NCBI GenBank assembly: GCA_963716005.1
Contig: OY970285.1
Location: forward strand, 372,001 to 436,000
Length of the DNA stretch: 64,000 nt
Reading direction: 5' to 3'
Source of the DNA: CAVRUF01 sp963716005
GTDB taxonomy: Bacteria > Actinomycetota > Thermoleophilia > Gaiellales > Gaiellaceae
Part shown: positions 25,040 through 33,972 of the stretch, piece by piece
How positions within the stretch are numbered: position 1 is the first letter of the stretch
Layout of the letters: every line of letters begins with the position of its first letter
Translations under genes and position numbers: made by a program
Notes under the pieces: model-generated
The model's database searches: none
What the model was told of the DNA's origin: nothing
The model's input: the letters and a program-made list of their open reading frames with translations, nothing else

Positions 25040-25900
25040 CCCGCCGCGATCAGCGCGACGCCGGCGAAGGCGCACAGCACGCCGACGCCCTGGAGCTGCG
25101 GTGAGGCGCTCCCCGAGGACGATCCGCGCCAGCGCGACCGTCCCGACCGGGTAAAGCGACGAGAGCACCGAGACGACGCCGACGAGTCCTTTGGTGCTCG
25201 CGACGGCGAAGAACACGTTCCCGGCGACGTCGAGCAGGCCGACGGACATGAGCAGCACGAGCGTGGCGGCGCCGAACGCAAACGGCTTCGACGGCCGCAC
25301 GACGGCGAGCGCCAGGAGCAGCATCGCGACCGAGCCGATCTTCAGCACGAGCGTCGCCCAGTACGGATCGTCCTGCGCGGCGTGGTCGAAGAGGATGAGG
25401 AAGAGTCCGAAGCAGGCCGCGGCCCCGAGCCCCAGACCCGCGCCTGCGGCGAGGCCCGCGCCCTTGCTCCCCGCGCTCGGGGCGAGCGAGACGAGGACGA
25501 CGCCGCCGAGCGCGATCAAGATCCCGAGGTTCTGCAGCGCCGCCGGCCGCTCGCCGGTCACGGCGCCGAAGAGCACCGCGGCGACCGACGCGCTGGCTGC
25601 GATCGGCGCGACGACGCTCATCATCCCGATGGCGAGCCCGCGGTAGAGCGCCATGAGGCCGACCACGCCGAGCGCGGACGAGACGAGCGCGTACGGCACG
25701 AATACGGCGTCGGGCGGCCCCTCCCCGCGGAGCGCCACGAGAATCGCGATCGCGGCGAGCCCGGTTCCCTGCGACACGACCATGACCACGAGCACGCGCA
25801 GCCGCTTCGCCGCGAGCCCGCCGAAGAAGTCGGCGATGCCGAACGAGGCGGCGGAGCACAGCGCGAGGACGACGGCGGCCACGGCCGCGAAGCCTCGCAC
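25036..25900 (-). CDS. EamA/DMT-superfamily transporter, frameshifted near its 3' end
   Basis: Read across one shift, this is a ~287-residue, ten-helix EamA protein starting at a GTG (25900). Two EamA repeats are visible, with 'GLMALYRGLAIGMMSVVAPI' ending the first and 'SLYPVGTVALARIVLGERLT' near the end of the second. The frame breaks at about 25103-25108. After it, 'QLQGVGVLCAFAGVALIAA' supplies the missing last helix. The substrate is unknown; such proteins export or import metabolites. Confidence 0.82.
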
Positions 25901-25935
25901 ACGGTGCGGAGCCCGAGCACGGCTAGGATCGACGC

Positions 25936-27300
25936 GTGGGCGCCCCCGTCACGAACGGCGACGAGCTCGAGCTCCGCATCGACTCCCTCGCCTACGGCGG
26001 GAACGGCGTCGCGCGCCTCGACGGCTTCGTCGTCTTCGTGAAGCGCGGCCTGCCGGGCGATCTCGTCCGCGCCCGCGTGACCAAGGTGAAGCGCAGCCAC
26101 GCCGAGGCCGAGGCGTTCGAGGTGGTCGAGCCGGGCGCGCCGCGGGTCGATGCGCCGTGCCTGCATTTCCCCACCTGTGGCGGCTGCCGCTACCAGGATC
26201 TCGACTACAACGCGCAGCTCGAGGCGAAGGCGGGCCAGGTCCGGGACGCGCTCGCGCGGATCGGCGGCATGCGCGACCTCGAGCTCGAGCCGGCCGTCCC
26301 CGCCGAGTCGATCTTCCACTACCGCAACAAGCTCGAGTACTCGTTCACGTCCACGCCGGGCGGTGCGGGGCTCGGCTTCCACCGGGCCGGGCGCTGGGAC
26401 GAGGTGCTCGACATCGAGAAGTGCTGGCTCACGACCGATCTCGGCAACGCGATCCGCGACGCCGCCCGTGCGTGGGCGCGCGCGGAGGGCCTCCAGCCGT
26501 TCGACCAGGAGACGCAGCGCGGCTACCTGCGCCACCTCGTCGTGCGCGAGGGACGCAACACGGGGCAGGCGCTCGTCACGCTCGTCACCGCGCCGGGCGA
26601 GCTCGCGTCGCGCGAGCGGTTCGTCTCGGCGCTGCGGCGCTTTCCGGAGGTGAAGTCGATCCACTGGGCCGTGAACGACCGGCCGGCCGAGGTGACGAAC
26701 CTGCCGACCGAGCTGCTCTGGGGCGACGAGTGGATCGAGGAGGAGATCCTCGGCAAGCGCTTCCGCGTGCGCCCGAACGCGTTCCTCCAGACGAACACGG
26801 CGATGTGCGAGCGGCTGTACGGCCTGGCGCTCGAGTACGCGGGGCTGACCGGCAAGGAGACCGTGTACGACCTGTACTGCGGGATCGGCACGATCGGGAT
26901 CTCGCTCGCCGCGGACGCGCTGACGGTGTGGGGGGTGGAGACGTCCGAGGAGTCGGTCGCGTGCGCGCTCGAGAACGCCGAGCTGAACGGCATCACGAAC
27001 TCCGCGTTCTTCGCCGGCGACACGGCCGATTCGCTCGAGGAGCTGCGCGAGCGGTCGGGCCAGCCGGACGTGGTCGTCCTCGACCCGCCGCGCGCGGGCC
27101 TCTCCGGAAAGGCGCTACGCCGGGTCGGCCGCCTCGAAGCGGAGAAGATCGTCTACGTCTCCTGCAACCCGACCACGCTCGCCGGAAACGCGAAGGAGCT
27201 CGTCTCGGAGTTCGGCTACAAGCTCGACCGCGTGCGACCCGTGGACATGTTCCCGCACACCCCGCACATCGAAGCGGTCGCGCTCTTCACCCGCGCGTAG
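25936..27300 (+). CDS. RlmD/TrmA-family RNA m5U methyltransferase with TRAM domain
   Basis: A 454-residue protein starting at GTG 25936. Domains in order: TRAM (about residues 6-65, 'LRIDSLAYGGNGVARLDG'), a Fe-S cluster site with Cys in 'PCLHFPTCGGCRY' plus a later 'EKCW', and the class I SAM methyltransferase domain ('DLYCGIGTIGISLA', 'DVVVLDPPRAGLS'). The catalytic Cys lies in 'VYVSCNPTTLAGN'. It would methylate uridine C5 in 23S rRNA or tRNA; which one cannot be told from sequence alone. Confidence 0.92.
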   Translation: MGAPVTNGDELELRIDSLAYGGNGVARLDGFVVFVKRGLPGDLVRARVTKVKRSHAEAEAFEVVEPGAPRVDAPCLHFPTCGGCRYQDLDYNAQLEAKAGQVRDALARIGGMRDLELEPAVPAESIFHYRNKLEYSFTSTPGGAGLGFHRAGRWDEVLDIEKCWLTTDLGNAIRDAARAWARAEGLQPFDQETQRGYLRHLVVREGRNTGQALVTLVTAPGELASRERFVSALRRFPEVKSIHWAVNDRPAEVTNLPTELLWGDEWIEEEILGKRFRVRPNAFLQTNTAMCERLYGLALEYAGLTGKETVYDLYCGIGTIGISLAADALTVWGVETSEESVACALENAELNGITNSAFFAGDTADSLEELRERSGQPDVVVLDPPRAGLSGKALRRVGRLEAEKIVYVSCNPTTLAGNAKELVSEFGYKLDRVRPVDMFPHTPHIEAVALFTRA

Positions 27301-27422
27301 GCCGCGTCCGGCCCGAGGCGCGGTCGGGCCACGCCGTCGAGCGCCGAATCCGGCGCGGCAACCCCGTAGGGGACGAAGGCCATCCCAGCACGAACGCTAT
27401 CGACGCGCGGCGCGCGTGTCTG

Positions 27423-28211
27423 TCACGGATCTGTGCCGGATTCGTGTCCGTTCGTCCCCGGGTCCGGTGGGTCGTTGCCGCTGCCTCGTTCGGCCCAGGA
27501 CGTTCGGATCGACCTCCACAGGAGGTCGCAGTTCACGAGGACGAATGCGAGCGACAGGAGAGGCAGCGCAGCGACGCCGCTCTCTTCGAAGAGGACGGCG
27601 GCCGAGATCGTCGCGCCGAACGAGAGCACCATCGCGAACCAGGTCGGGCCGACGCGAAGCGCGAACTGCACGCACGCGCCGAGGAAGAGGGCGAAGAACA
27701 GCACGTCCGGGAGTCCCAGCTGCGGCGCGAGCGGCGCGCCCGACTCGCTCGTGCCGGGGATCCGCATGAAGACGGACATCGCGTCGAACACCTCGGGCCG
27801 GTTCTCCGTGATCTCCTTCGTCGGCCCCTGTGCGACCGAGTAGAGGTCGACCGGGATGATGATCAGCGCGACGAGCAGCACCCACCACGGCGCTTCGAAG
27901 AAGGTCAGGAACCACCAGCCGATCACGGTCGCCGCGGCGAACTTGGTGAAGTTCGAGGCGTAGGCGAGGTCGGCCAGCTCGAACAGGATCGCGGCCAGCA
28001 CGAGACCAGCTGCCACGACGCCGAGTTTCACCGGGCCGAGCGCGTCGCGGGCGGGCAGCGCGAGCCAGACCATCGCGAACATCGCCGGAGCGACCCAGAA
28101 CGCCACGATGGCCACGCTGCCCCAGTCGCCGGCGTACCCCAGGTGCGGGGCGATCTCCGACCAGATGACGAGCGCGGCGAGAAGCGCTAGTACGGCGGCA
28201 GATCGGACCAC
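27423..28211 (-). CDS. Polytopic membrane protein, function unknown
   Basis: A 262-residue protein. The start is placed at the GTG at 28209-28211, because a hydrophobic segment ('VVRSAAVLALLAALVIW') begins there and upstream frame sequence is a shadow of the UDG-like gene. It overlaps the stop of that gene by 25 bases. Seven or eight membrane segments and a short loop 'QGPTKEITENRPEVFDAMSV' are visible. The C-terminal tail is polar ('SGNDPPDPGTNGHESGTDP'). I do not recognise a family. Confidence 0.7.
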   Translation of the reverse strand: MVRSAAVLALLAALVIWSEIAPHLGYAGDWGSVAIVAFWVAPAMFAMVWLALPARDALGPVKLGVVAAGLVLAAILFELADLAYASNFTKFAAATVIGWWFLTFFEAPWWVLLVALIIIPVDLYSVAQGPTKEITENRPEVFDAMSVFMRIPGTSESGAPLAPQLGLPDVLFFALFLGACVQFALRVGPTWFAMVLSFGATISAAVLFEESGVAALPLLSLAFVLVNCDLLWRSIRTSWAERGSGNDPPDPGTNGHESGTDP

Positions 28212-28771
28212 CAGGGTCCGATTGCCTTGAAGTCGGCCCAAAACGCCTTCTTCCCCGCCTGCTCGTCGAGGGCGGTGTCGATGTCCGGGACGAGCAGCGC
28301 CTCCACCGTCGGCGTCAGCTGCTGAATCGCCCCCTGCGTCTCCTCGAGCTCCTTCGCCAGCGGGAAGTTCAGACGGGTCAGGCATGCGAGCGAATCTTGC
28401 CCCATGACCACGACAAGCTTGGGCTGGACGATGTGCAGCTCGCGCGTCAGGAACCGGTCGGCCTCGGCGTCCTCTTCGTCCTCGTACTTGAAGCAGTTCG
28501 TGCCGTAGATGGCCATCGGATCCACGTGCAGCCGCTGGATCGACTTCAGCACAGCCTGGCCCGCGCGGCCGAAGAATGCGACGCCCTCGTGGATCTCGGA
28601 GGTCTGCGGCCGGTGCTTCAGGAGCATGATGTCGGCGAGGGGATGGCCCGAGCCGAGCACCGGGGCGCGATCCGGTCCTGCGGCCTCGGCGATCTCGTGG
28701 CCGAGTTCGTTCATCTCGGCCACGGCCTTCTTCAGATAGCGCTCCGAGATGTCGTTTGTGGACGCGGGCAC
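28187..28771 (-). CDS. Uracil-DNA glycosylase superfamily-like protein with altered motifs
   Basis: A 194-residue protein; the GTG at 28771 is the likely start. The UDG fold is suggested by 'EGVAFFGRAGQAVLKSIQRL', 'IYGTNCFKYEDEED' and 'QPKLVVVMGQDSL', which match the order of family 4/5 UDG motifs. The first motif GEAPG is replaced by 'GSGHPLADIMLLKHRP', the C-terminal HPS motif is absent ('LLVPDIDTALDE'), and there are no paired Fe-S cysteines. It may therefore not be an active glycosylase. It lies 40 bases downstream of the glycosyltransferase-PHP gene. Confidence 0.72.
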   Translation of the reverse strand: MPASTNDISERYLKKAVAEMNELGHEIAEAAGPDRAPVLGSGHPLADIMLLKHRPQTSEIHEGVAFFGRAGQAVLKSIQRLHVDPMAIYGTNCFKYEDEEDAEADRFLTRELHIVQPKLVVVMGQDSLACLTRLNFPLAKELEETQGAIQQLTPTVEALLVPDIDTALDEQAGKKAFWADFKAIGPWWSDLPPY

Positions 28772-28811
28772 GGGCCTCGTGGGGGTACTTCGCGGTCCGC
28801 TCGCCGGGTTC

Positions 28812-30593
28812 CTACCCGCGCTTTGCAGCCGCCGCCGATTTCGTGCGCTTCTCGCGCGCCTGCGCCATCCACTTGAGCCCCTGGAGGTAGGCGAGCGACT
28901 TCGGCCGGCGCAGCACCTCGGCCGAGCGCAGCGAGATGAGGAACTCCTCGGGCCCGTCGAACGCGCGCATACGCAACGCGCCGGTACCGAGTCCCTGGAG
29001 CACGTGCGCGTCCGAGCCCGCGCCCATGAGGAGGTTGTACTTGCGGGCGAAGCGCAGCGCCTCGTCGTTGTAGGCGTCGAGGAGCAGGCGCGCGTTGTAG
29101 ACCTCGAACACGTCCACGTTCTCGAGGAGCCGGTGCAGCGTCCGCGGGTCGGGGATCGAGTGGAGCCGGTCGAACGGATGCGGCATGTAGACGATCCCAC
29201 CCTGCTCGCGGATCGCCTGCACGGTCACGTCCATGGGCATGTCGCGCGGGATCTCTTCCTTCAGGAAAAGGCCGATCACCTCGCCCGACGGGGTCATGAC
29301 CTCCTCGCCCGGGATGACGATCAGGTCGCGCCCGCGGGCGAGCTCGACCGCTTCCTGCGCGCCGGCGAAGACGTTGTGGTCGGTGATCGCGATCCCCCCG
29401 AGGCCGATCGCCTCCGCGTGGTCGAGGAGCTCGCCGGCCGGGATGGAGCAGTCGTGCGAGTGATCGGTGTGCATGTGGAGGTCGACCACGATCTGCGGCC
29501 GGTCGGCGAGTGGCTCGGCCGGCGCGGGGCGAGCGCGTCTGCGGGCGACGACGCCGCGGTAGACCTGGCGCTCGAGCGTGTCGGCGAGCGCCGTGAACGA
29601 TTCGCGCTCCGCATGGCGGCGGGCGGCGGCGGACTGCTTCTCGCGCCAGGTCTCGTCCTCCGCCAATCGGGCCATCGCCGCGGCGACCAGCTCGGGCTGG
29701 CCCGCCGCGCCGGGTGGATCGATCGCCGGGACGCCTGCCGCGGCCGCTTCGAGCCGCGGCCGGCCCGAGCCGCCGAGCGCTGCGGCGAACCCGGCCGCGC
29801 CGGCGATCTCGCGCGCGCGGGCTCCCGGATCGATCGCACGGGCCACCTTCACCCGGGACCGCAACGCCCGCGGGACGCGGGGGCGTCCGGTCAGCGCGCG
29901 GGTGCGCAGGACGACAAGCTCCCAGCCGGGAAGCTCGGCGAGCGCGCCGATCGCAGCGGCCGCGCGGGCCTCCTCGTCGGGGCGCCATTCGAGCGCGAAC
30001 CGCTTCCGCGCCTTCGCGGGCTTGAAGAGATCGGTGTCGACGCCAAGCGGGATGCGGCGGAAATCGCCGGGCCAGCGCAGCTGCGCGGCCTCGAGCACCG
30101 CGTCGTTCGTCGCTGTCAGGGCGTCCACGCGCGCGAGGAGCTTCTCCCGCTGGCGCTTCCCCGGCGGGTACGCGAGGCGCTCGGTGGAGTGGAAGGTGGC
30201 GACGGTGAGCGTCTCGGCGGTGCGAAGCGCCAGGTAGCTGAGGCTCGGGATTCCCGGCTCGTGGACGTGCACGACGTCGAAGCTCTCGGCCGAGAGCGCG
30301 AGCGAGAGGTTCGCCCGCGCGGTCATCGGGATCGAGACCTGGGAGCGGCGCGTCACCTGGATCGCGGGCGCGAGCGCCACGAACGGCGGCAGCGGCGTTC
30401 CGTCCCTGGCGAGCCGGCGGAGCGCCTTGCGGCCGGCGGTCAGGTCGGCGGCGCGGGCCGAGGGGGCGAGCACGACCACCTCGTGACCACGGGCGCGGAG
30501 CTCCTCGGCGGCGCCCGCGACGTGCTCGTTCACGGGATGGGGCTTCGACCACGCAAACGGCGTGACCATGCAGATTCGAAGCGGTTGGCCCAT
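28812..30593 (-). CDS. Fusion of a GT4-type glycosyltransferase and a PHP-domain phosphoesterase
   Basis: A 593-residue protein. Residues 1 to ~360 are a GT-B glycosyltransferase: 'RICMVTPFAWSKPHPVNEHV' at the start, 'FDVVHVHEPGIP', 'TATNDAVLEAA', 'IPLGVDTDLFKP', and a late 'RPRLEAAAAGVPAI' that stands for the nucleotide-sugar motif. Residues ~365-560 are a PHP domain with metal ligands in 'DLHMHTDHS', 'ITDHN', 'PHPFDR' and 'GSDAH'. The donor motif EXFG/E is weak (RLEAAAAG). The enzyme may build and trim a glycosyl phosphate, but the pathway is unknown. Confidence 0.85.
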   Translation of the reverse strand: MGQPLRICMVTPFAWSKPHPVNEHVAGAAEELRARGHEVVVLAPSARAADLTAGRKALRRLARDGTPLPPFVALAPAIQVTRRSQVSIPMTARANLSLALSAESFDVVHVHEPGIPSLSYLALRTAETLTVATFHSTERLAYPPGKRQREKLLARVDALTATNDAVLEAAQLRWPGDFRRIPLGVDTDLFKPAKARKRFALEWRPDEEARAAAAIGALAELPGWELVVLRTRALTGRPRVPRALRSRVKVARAIDPGARAREIAGAAGFAAALGGSGRPRLEAAAAGVPAIDPPGAAGQPELVAAAMARLAEDETWREKQSAAARRHAERESFTALADTLERQVYRGVVARRRARPAPAEPLADRPQIVVDLHMHTDHSHDCSIPAGELLDHAEAIGLGGIAITDHNVFAGAQEAVELARGRDLIVIPGEEVMTPSGEVIGLFLKEEIPRDMPMDVTVQAIREQGGIVYMPHPFDRLHSIPDPRTLHRLLENVDVFEVYNARLLLDAYNDEALRFARKYNLLMGAGSDAHVLQGLGTGALRMRAFDGPEEFLISLRSAEVLRRPKSLAYLQGLKWMAQAREKRTKSAAAAKRG

Positions 30594-30654
30594 CCCCGGA
30601 GCGAGTCTAGCCGCCTCCCGAGCCCTGCCTCAGGTTGCCAACCGGTGAAAACTA

Positions 30655-30686
30655 TTGATGACAGGGACGTGACTGTTGTATATAAG
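30655..30686 (+). promoter_or_regulatory. Sigma-70-like promoter of the M36-type peptidase gene
   Basis: TTGATG at 30655-30660 and TATATA at 30679-30684 are spaced 18 bases, in an AT-rich patch unusual for this DNA. Transcription would start near 30692, giving a ~55-base leader before the ATG at 30747. Confidence 0.5.
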
Positions 30687-30746
30687 GACCCGCCGGACTA
30701 CCCCCTCGCTCGGCGCCGCAATCCCATCCCGGAAGGGGGTACTTCA

Positions 30747-33700
30747 ATGTCCATCTCCGACCAGCCCGCGTTGCGGGGGCGCAGAGCGATCTGCGCGCTA
30801 GCCGTCGCCGGAGCCGCGTGCCTCGCGCTCCTCGCGGCGCCGCCCGGAGGACGGGCGATCGTCTTCCTCGACGACGAGGCCGTGCAGCTCCCGGACTTCG
30901 ATTCTCGAACGGCCGTCGTCGATCCCACCCAGGCGCAGCTCGACGCGGTCTACGCGCTCGGCGCCTCGGCGACCTGGAACAGCTTCGGGACGCCGCAGTC
31001 GCTCGTGAAGTCCGGCGGCTTCCTCGCCACCGACGTCCAGGCCGCGGACGCCGGCTCGGCCGTGGAAGCCTGGCTCGCCGCCAACGCCGGCCTCTTCAAG
31101 GTCGCCTCCGGCCTGACGGTCGACCGCGTCATCGCGCTGGATGAGAACGACGCGAGCGTCGTCATCCTGCGCCAGCGCTTCGACGGGCTCGTCGCCTCGC
31201 CGGACGGAATCCTGAGCGTCGGCGTCGTCGGAACCGCCGCGACCGGCTTCGACGTCGTCTCCGCGTCCTCGTCTGTGACCGGCGACGACGAGGTCACAGG
31301 CGACACCGAGCTCTCCGGAGCGGAGGCGTTCGTCGCGGCCGCCAACGGCGTCGGGACCGAGGTCTCGATCGTCGAGGTCGAGTCCGTGGGCACGGCCCAG
31401 GGCTGGACCGAGCTCCAGGTCGCGGGCCTGCGCGACACGCAGCTCGTGCGCCAGGTCGCGTTCCCGACCCCGGTTCGCGGCGTCGTGAACGCTTACGACA
31501 CCTTCTACACGGACGGGGAAAGCCAGGGCTACCGCCAGATCGTGGACGCGGAGACGGGCGACGTGCTCATGCGCGAGTCCACCGTGCACAGCCTGGCCGA
31601 CAACCCGACGTGGGAGGCGTTCCCGGCCACGCCGAAGCCGTCCACGCTCGGCGCCTACCCGTGGAACTACTCGAGCAAGGACATCCGCGAGCTGTGGTGC
31701 TGGGAGAAGCTCCGGCACTGCGACCGCATCCTGGAGAACACCTCGTCGCCGCTCGCCTGGGACGTCGACGGGATCACCGGCCTGCCGACCAATACGACCA
31801 GCGGCAACAACAGCAACGCCCAGGAGGTCTGGGGCCCCGGCACCGCGACCGGCTACCGGCCGATCTCGGCCACGCGCGACTACCGCTACCCGTGGACGAA
31901 CGTCTGGTTCAAGACCAAGTGCGACCCGGCGAACCTGACGACGCCGGGCGTCTCGAACGACATCAACGCGGCGATCGTGAACCTGTTCGCCATGCACAAC
32001 CGGCTCCATGACTGGACGTACTTCCTCGGCTTCACCGAGACGGCCTGGAACGCGCAGCAGTCGAACTTCGGGGCACCGCCGCCGTTCCTCGGCAACGATC
32101 CGCTGATCGGCCGGGCGCAGTCCGGCGCCATCACCGGCTCGCGGGACAACGCGAACATGAACACGCGTCCCGACGGGACGAGCTCGATCACGAACATGTT
32201 CCTCTGGCAGCCGATCGCGGCGAGCTTCTACCCGCCGTGTGTCGACGGCGACTACGACATGTCCGTCATCGGCCACGAGTACGGCCACATGGTCGAGAAC
32301 CGGATGATCGGCAAGGGCATCGGGCGTCAGGGCGGAAACGCCGGCGCGATGGGCGAGTCGTTCGGCGACCTGCAAGCCGGCGAGTACCTCTACGAGTACG
32401 ACTACGTCCCGGTGGACGGCGAGGATCCGACCGCAGTCGGCCCGTACGCCACCGGCAATCCCGAGCGCGGCATTCGGAACCTGGACCTCGACTGGACGTC
32501 CGCCGGCAAGTTCCCGGAGCCCGGGAAGACGCAGCACGTGAACTCGCTGACCCTCGGCGCCTACGGCTACGACATCGTCGGTGTGGAGCCGCATTCGGAC
32601 GGCGAGATCTGGAACGCGGTCAACTGGGATCTCCGTGCGCTCCTGATGGACCGCTACGACCACGGCTGGGGCTGGTCGCACGGCAAGCACGACCACGACG
32701 ACTGGGGCTGGCACAAGAAGGATCTCCAGGAGCGCTGCGCCGACGGTGAGCTCACCGCCAGCAAGTGCCCGGGGAACCGGCGCTGGATCCAGCTGTACTT
32801 CGACGCCATGCTCCTCATGCCGCGCAACCCGACGTTCCTCGTCGCGCGTGACGCGATCCTTTCCGCCGACATGATGCGGTTCGGCGGCAAGAACCAGGAT
32901 CTGATCTGGCGGGCATTCGCCCGGCGCGGCTTCGGCTCGAACGCGACCACGACCGGGACGAACGACCCGGATCCGAGGCCCGGCTACGAGTCGCCGCTCG
33001 AGGAGGAAGGGACGCTCGTGTTCGAGGGCGTGGCGAAGGACGAGGCCGGCGCTCCGCCGGTGACGTTCTCGCTCTTCGTCGGCGACTACGAGGCGCGCTC
33101 GACACCGATCGACCACACGGCGAACTTCGTTCCCGACAAGCGGGGCTACAACTTCATCGCCCGCGCGAACGGGTACGGGCTCGTCCGCTTCCACGTCGAC
33201 GGCGACGACATCCGGGCCGGGAAGACGAAGACGATCCGCATCTACTTCCCGACCAACTGGGCGTCGACCACCAAGGGCGCGGTCGCGGCCGGCGACGGCG
33301 TGAACCACGTCCGCCTGATCGACGACACCGAGGCCACGAACTGGCAGTCGACCACCGGGGCGGTGCAGGGAAAGCAGGTCACCGTCGCCTTCGACGCGCC
33401 GCACTGGTTCGACGTGGTCAAGGTGAGCGCGTACCTCGCCGCGGGCCAGAACCGCTTCTCGGCTCTGCGCCAGTTCGAGCTCCACGCGTGCACGGCCGGG
33501 GCCTCGACGGCGAACCCGACGTGCGATCCGCTCGTCGCGGACGGGTGGAGGAAGATCCTGCGCTCCGAGAAGGACGCGTTCCCTGGCGCACCCCCGCGCC
33601 CGGTCGCGCCCGACATGCAGCTCAGGACGTGGAACATCTGGCCGACCAGGGCGACGCACGTGAAGTTCGTCGTCCTGAACACGCAGTGCACCGGCAACCC

Positions 33701-33845
33701 GGACTTCCAGGGCGAGCAGGACAACGACACGCGGTCGACGACCGACTGTCGCAGCGTCTTGGCCGGTTCCGAGCAGGTTCGCGCGGCTGAGCTCGAGCTC
33801 CTCTCGAGCCGCGCGTACGTGAAGGGCGCCGAGAGAGAGGAGTAG
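30747..33845 (+). CDS. Large secreted fungalysin/M36-type zinc metallopeptidase
   Basis: A 1032-residue protein. The ATG at 30747 is followed by a signal peptide (~residues 1-36). Residues ~40-300 form a propeptide-like FTP/PepSY region. The peptidase domain has zinc ligands in 'VIGHEYGHMVENR' (His510, His514, catalytic Glu511) and 'GAMGESFGD' (Glu537). A His/Trp-rich insert lies near residues 635-655. The C-terminal part (~residues 850-960) resembles a discoidin-type galactose-binding fold. It should be processed and act outside the cell. It has its own promoter and terminator. Confidence 0.9.
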   Translation: MSISDQPALRGRRAICALAVAGAACLALLAAPPGGRAIVFLDDEAVQLPDFDSRTAVVDPTQAQLDAVYALGASATWNSFGTPQSLVKSGGFLATDVQAADAGSAVEAWLAANAGLFKVASGLTVDRVIALDENDASVVILRQRFDGLVASPDGILSVGVVGTAATGFDVVSASSSVTGDDEVTGDTELSGAEAFVAAANGVGTEVSIVEVESVGTAQGWTELQVAGLRDTQLVRQVAFPTPVRGVVNAYDTFYTDGESQGYRQIVDAETGDVLMRESTVHSLADNPTWEAFPATPKPSTLGAYPWNYSSKDIRELWCWEKLRHCDRILENTSSPLAWDVDGITGLPTNTTSGNNSNAQEVWGPGTATGYRPISATRDYRYPWTNVWFKTKCDPANLTTPGVSNDINAAIVNLFAMHNRLHDWTYFLGFTETAWNAQQSNFGAPPPFLGNDPLIGRAQSGAITGSRDNANMNTRPDGTSSITNMFLWQPIAASFYPPCVDGDYDMSVIGHEYGHMVENRMIGKGIGRQGGNAGAMGESFGDLQAGEYLYEYDYVPVDGEDPTAVGPYATGNPERGIRNLDLDWTSAGKFPEPGKTQHVNSLTLGAYGYDIVGVEPHSDGEIWNAVNWDLRALLMDRYDHGWGWSHGKHDHDDWGWHKKDLQERCADGELTASKCPGNRRWIQLYFDAMLLMPRNPTFLVARDAILSADMMRFGGKNQDLIWRAFARRGFGSNATTTGTNDPDPRPGYESPLEEEGTLVFEGVAKDEAGAPPVTFSLFVGDYEARSTPIDHTANFVPDKRGYNFIARANGYGLVRFHVDGDDIRAGKTKTIRIYFPTNWASTTKGAVAAGDGVNHVRLIDDTEATNWQSTTGAVQGKQVTVAFDAPHWFDVVKVSAYLAAGQNRFSALRQFELHACTAGASTANPTCDPLVADGWRKILRSEKDAFPGAPPRPVAPDMQLRTWNIWPTRATHVKFVVLNTQCTGNPDFQGEQDNDTRSTTDCRSVLAGSEQVRAAELELLSSRAYVKGAEREE

Positions 33846-33873
33846 AGGGGGCTTCTGACGGCGCTTTCGATCA

Positions 33874-33897
33874 GGGGGCCGGCGCGAGCCGGCCCCC
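33874..33897 (+). terminator. Terminator after the M36-type peptidase gene
   Basis: A perfect 10-bp GC stem (33874-33883 with 33888-33897) closed by a GCGA tetraloop, followed by GTTCGTTT. It lies 29 bases after the stop codon. Confidence 0.75.
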
Positions 33898-33972
33898 GTT
33901 CGTTTCCAACGGCGCTTGACGCTGCCACAGGTCGGGTAGCGTCCGGCGCATAGTCGAGCGGAAGGAGATCAC

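Noticed and set aside
28749..30746. Upstream in-frame extension of the M36-type peptidase by about 660 residues
   Set aside because: The extension is a low-complexity shadow of the glycosyltransferase-PHP gene; a promoter and a signal peptide support the ATG at 30747.
30798..33659. A 953-residue frame antisense to the M36-type peptidase
   Set aside because: Arg/Val/Asp-rich with no recognisable domain; the plus-strand gene has complete motifs.
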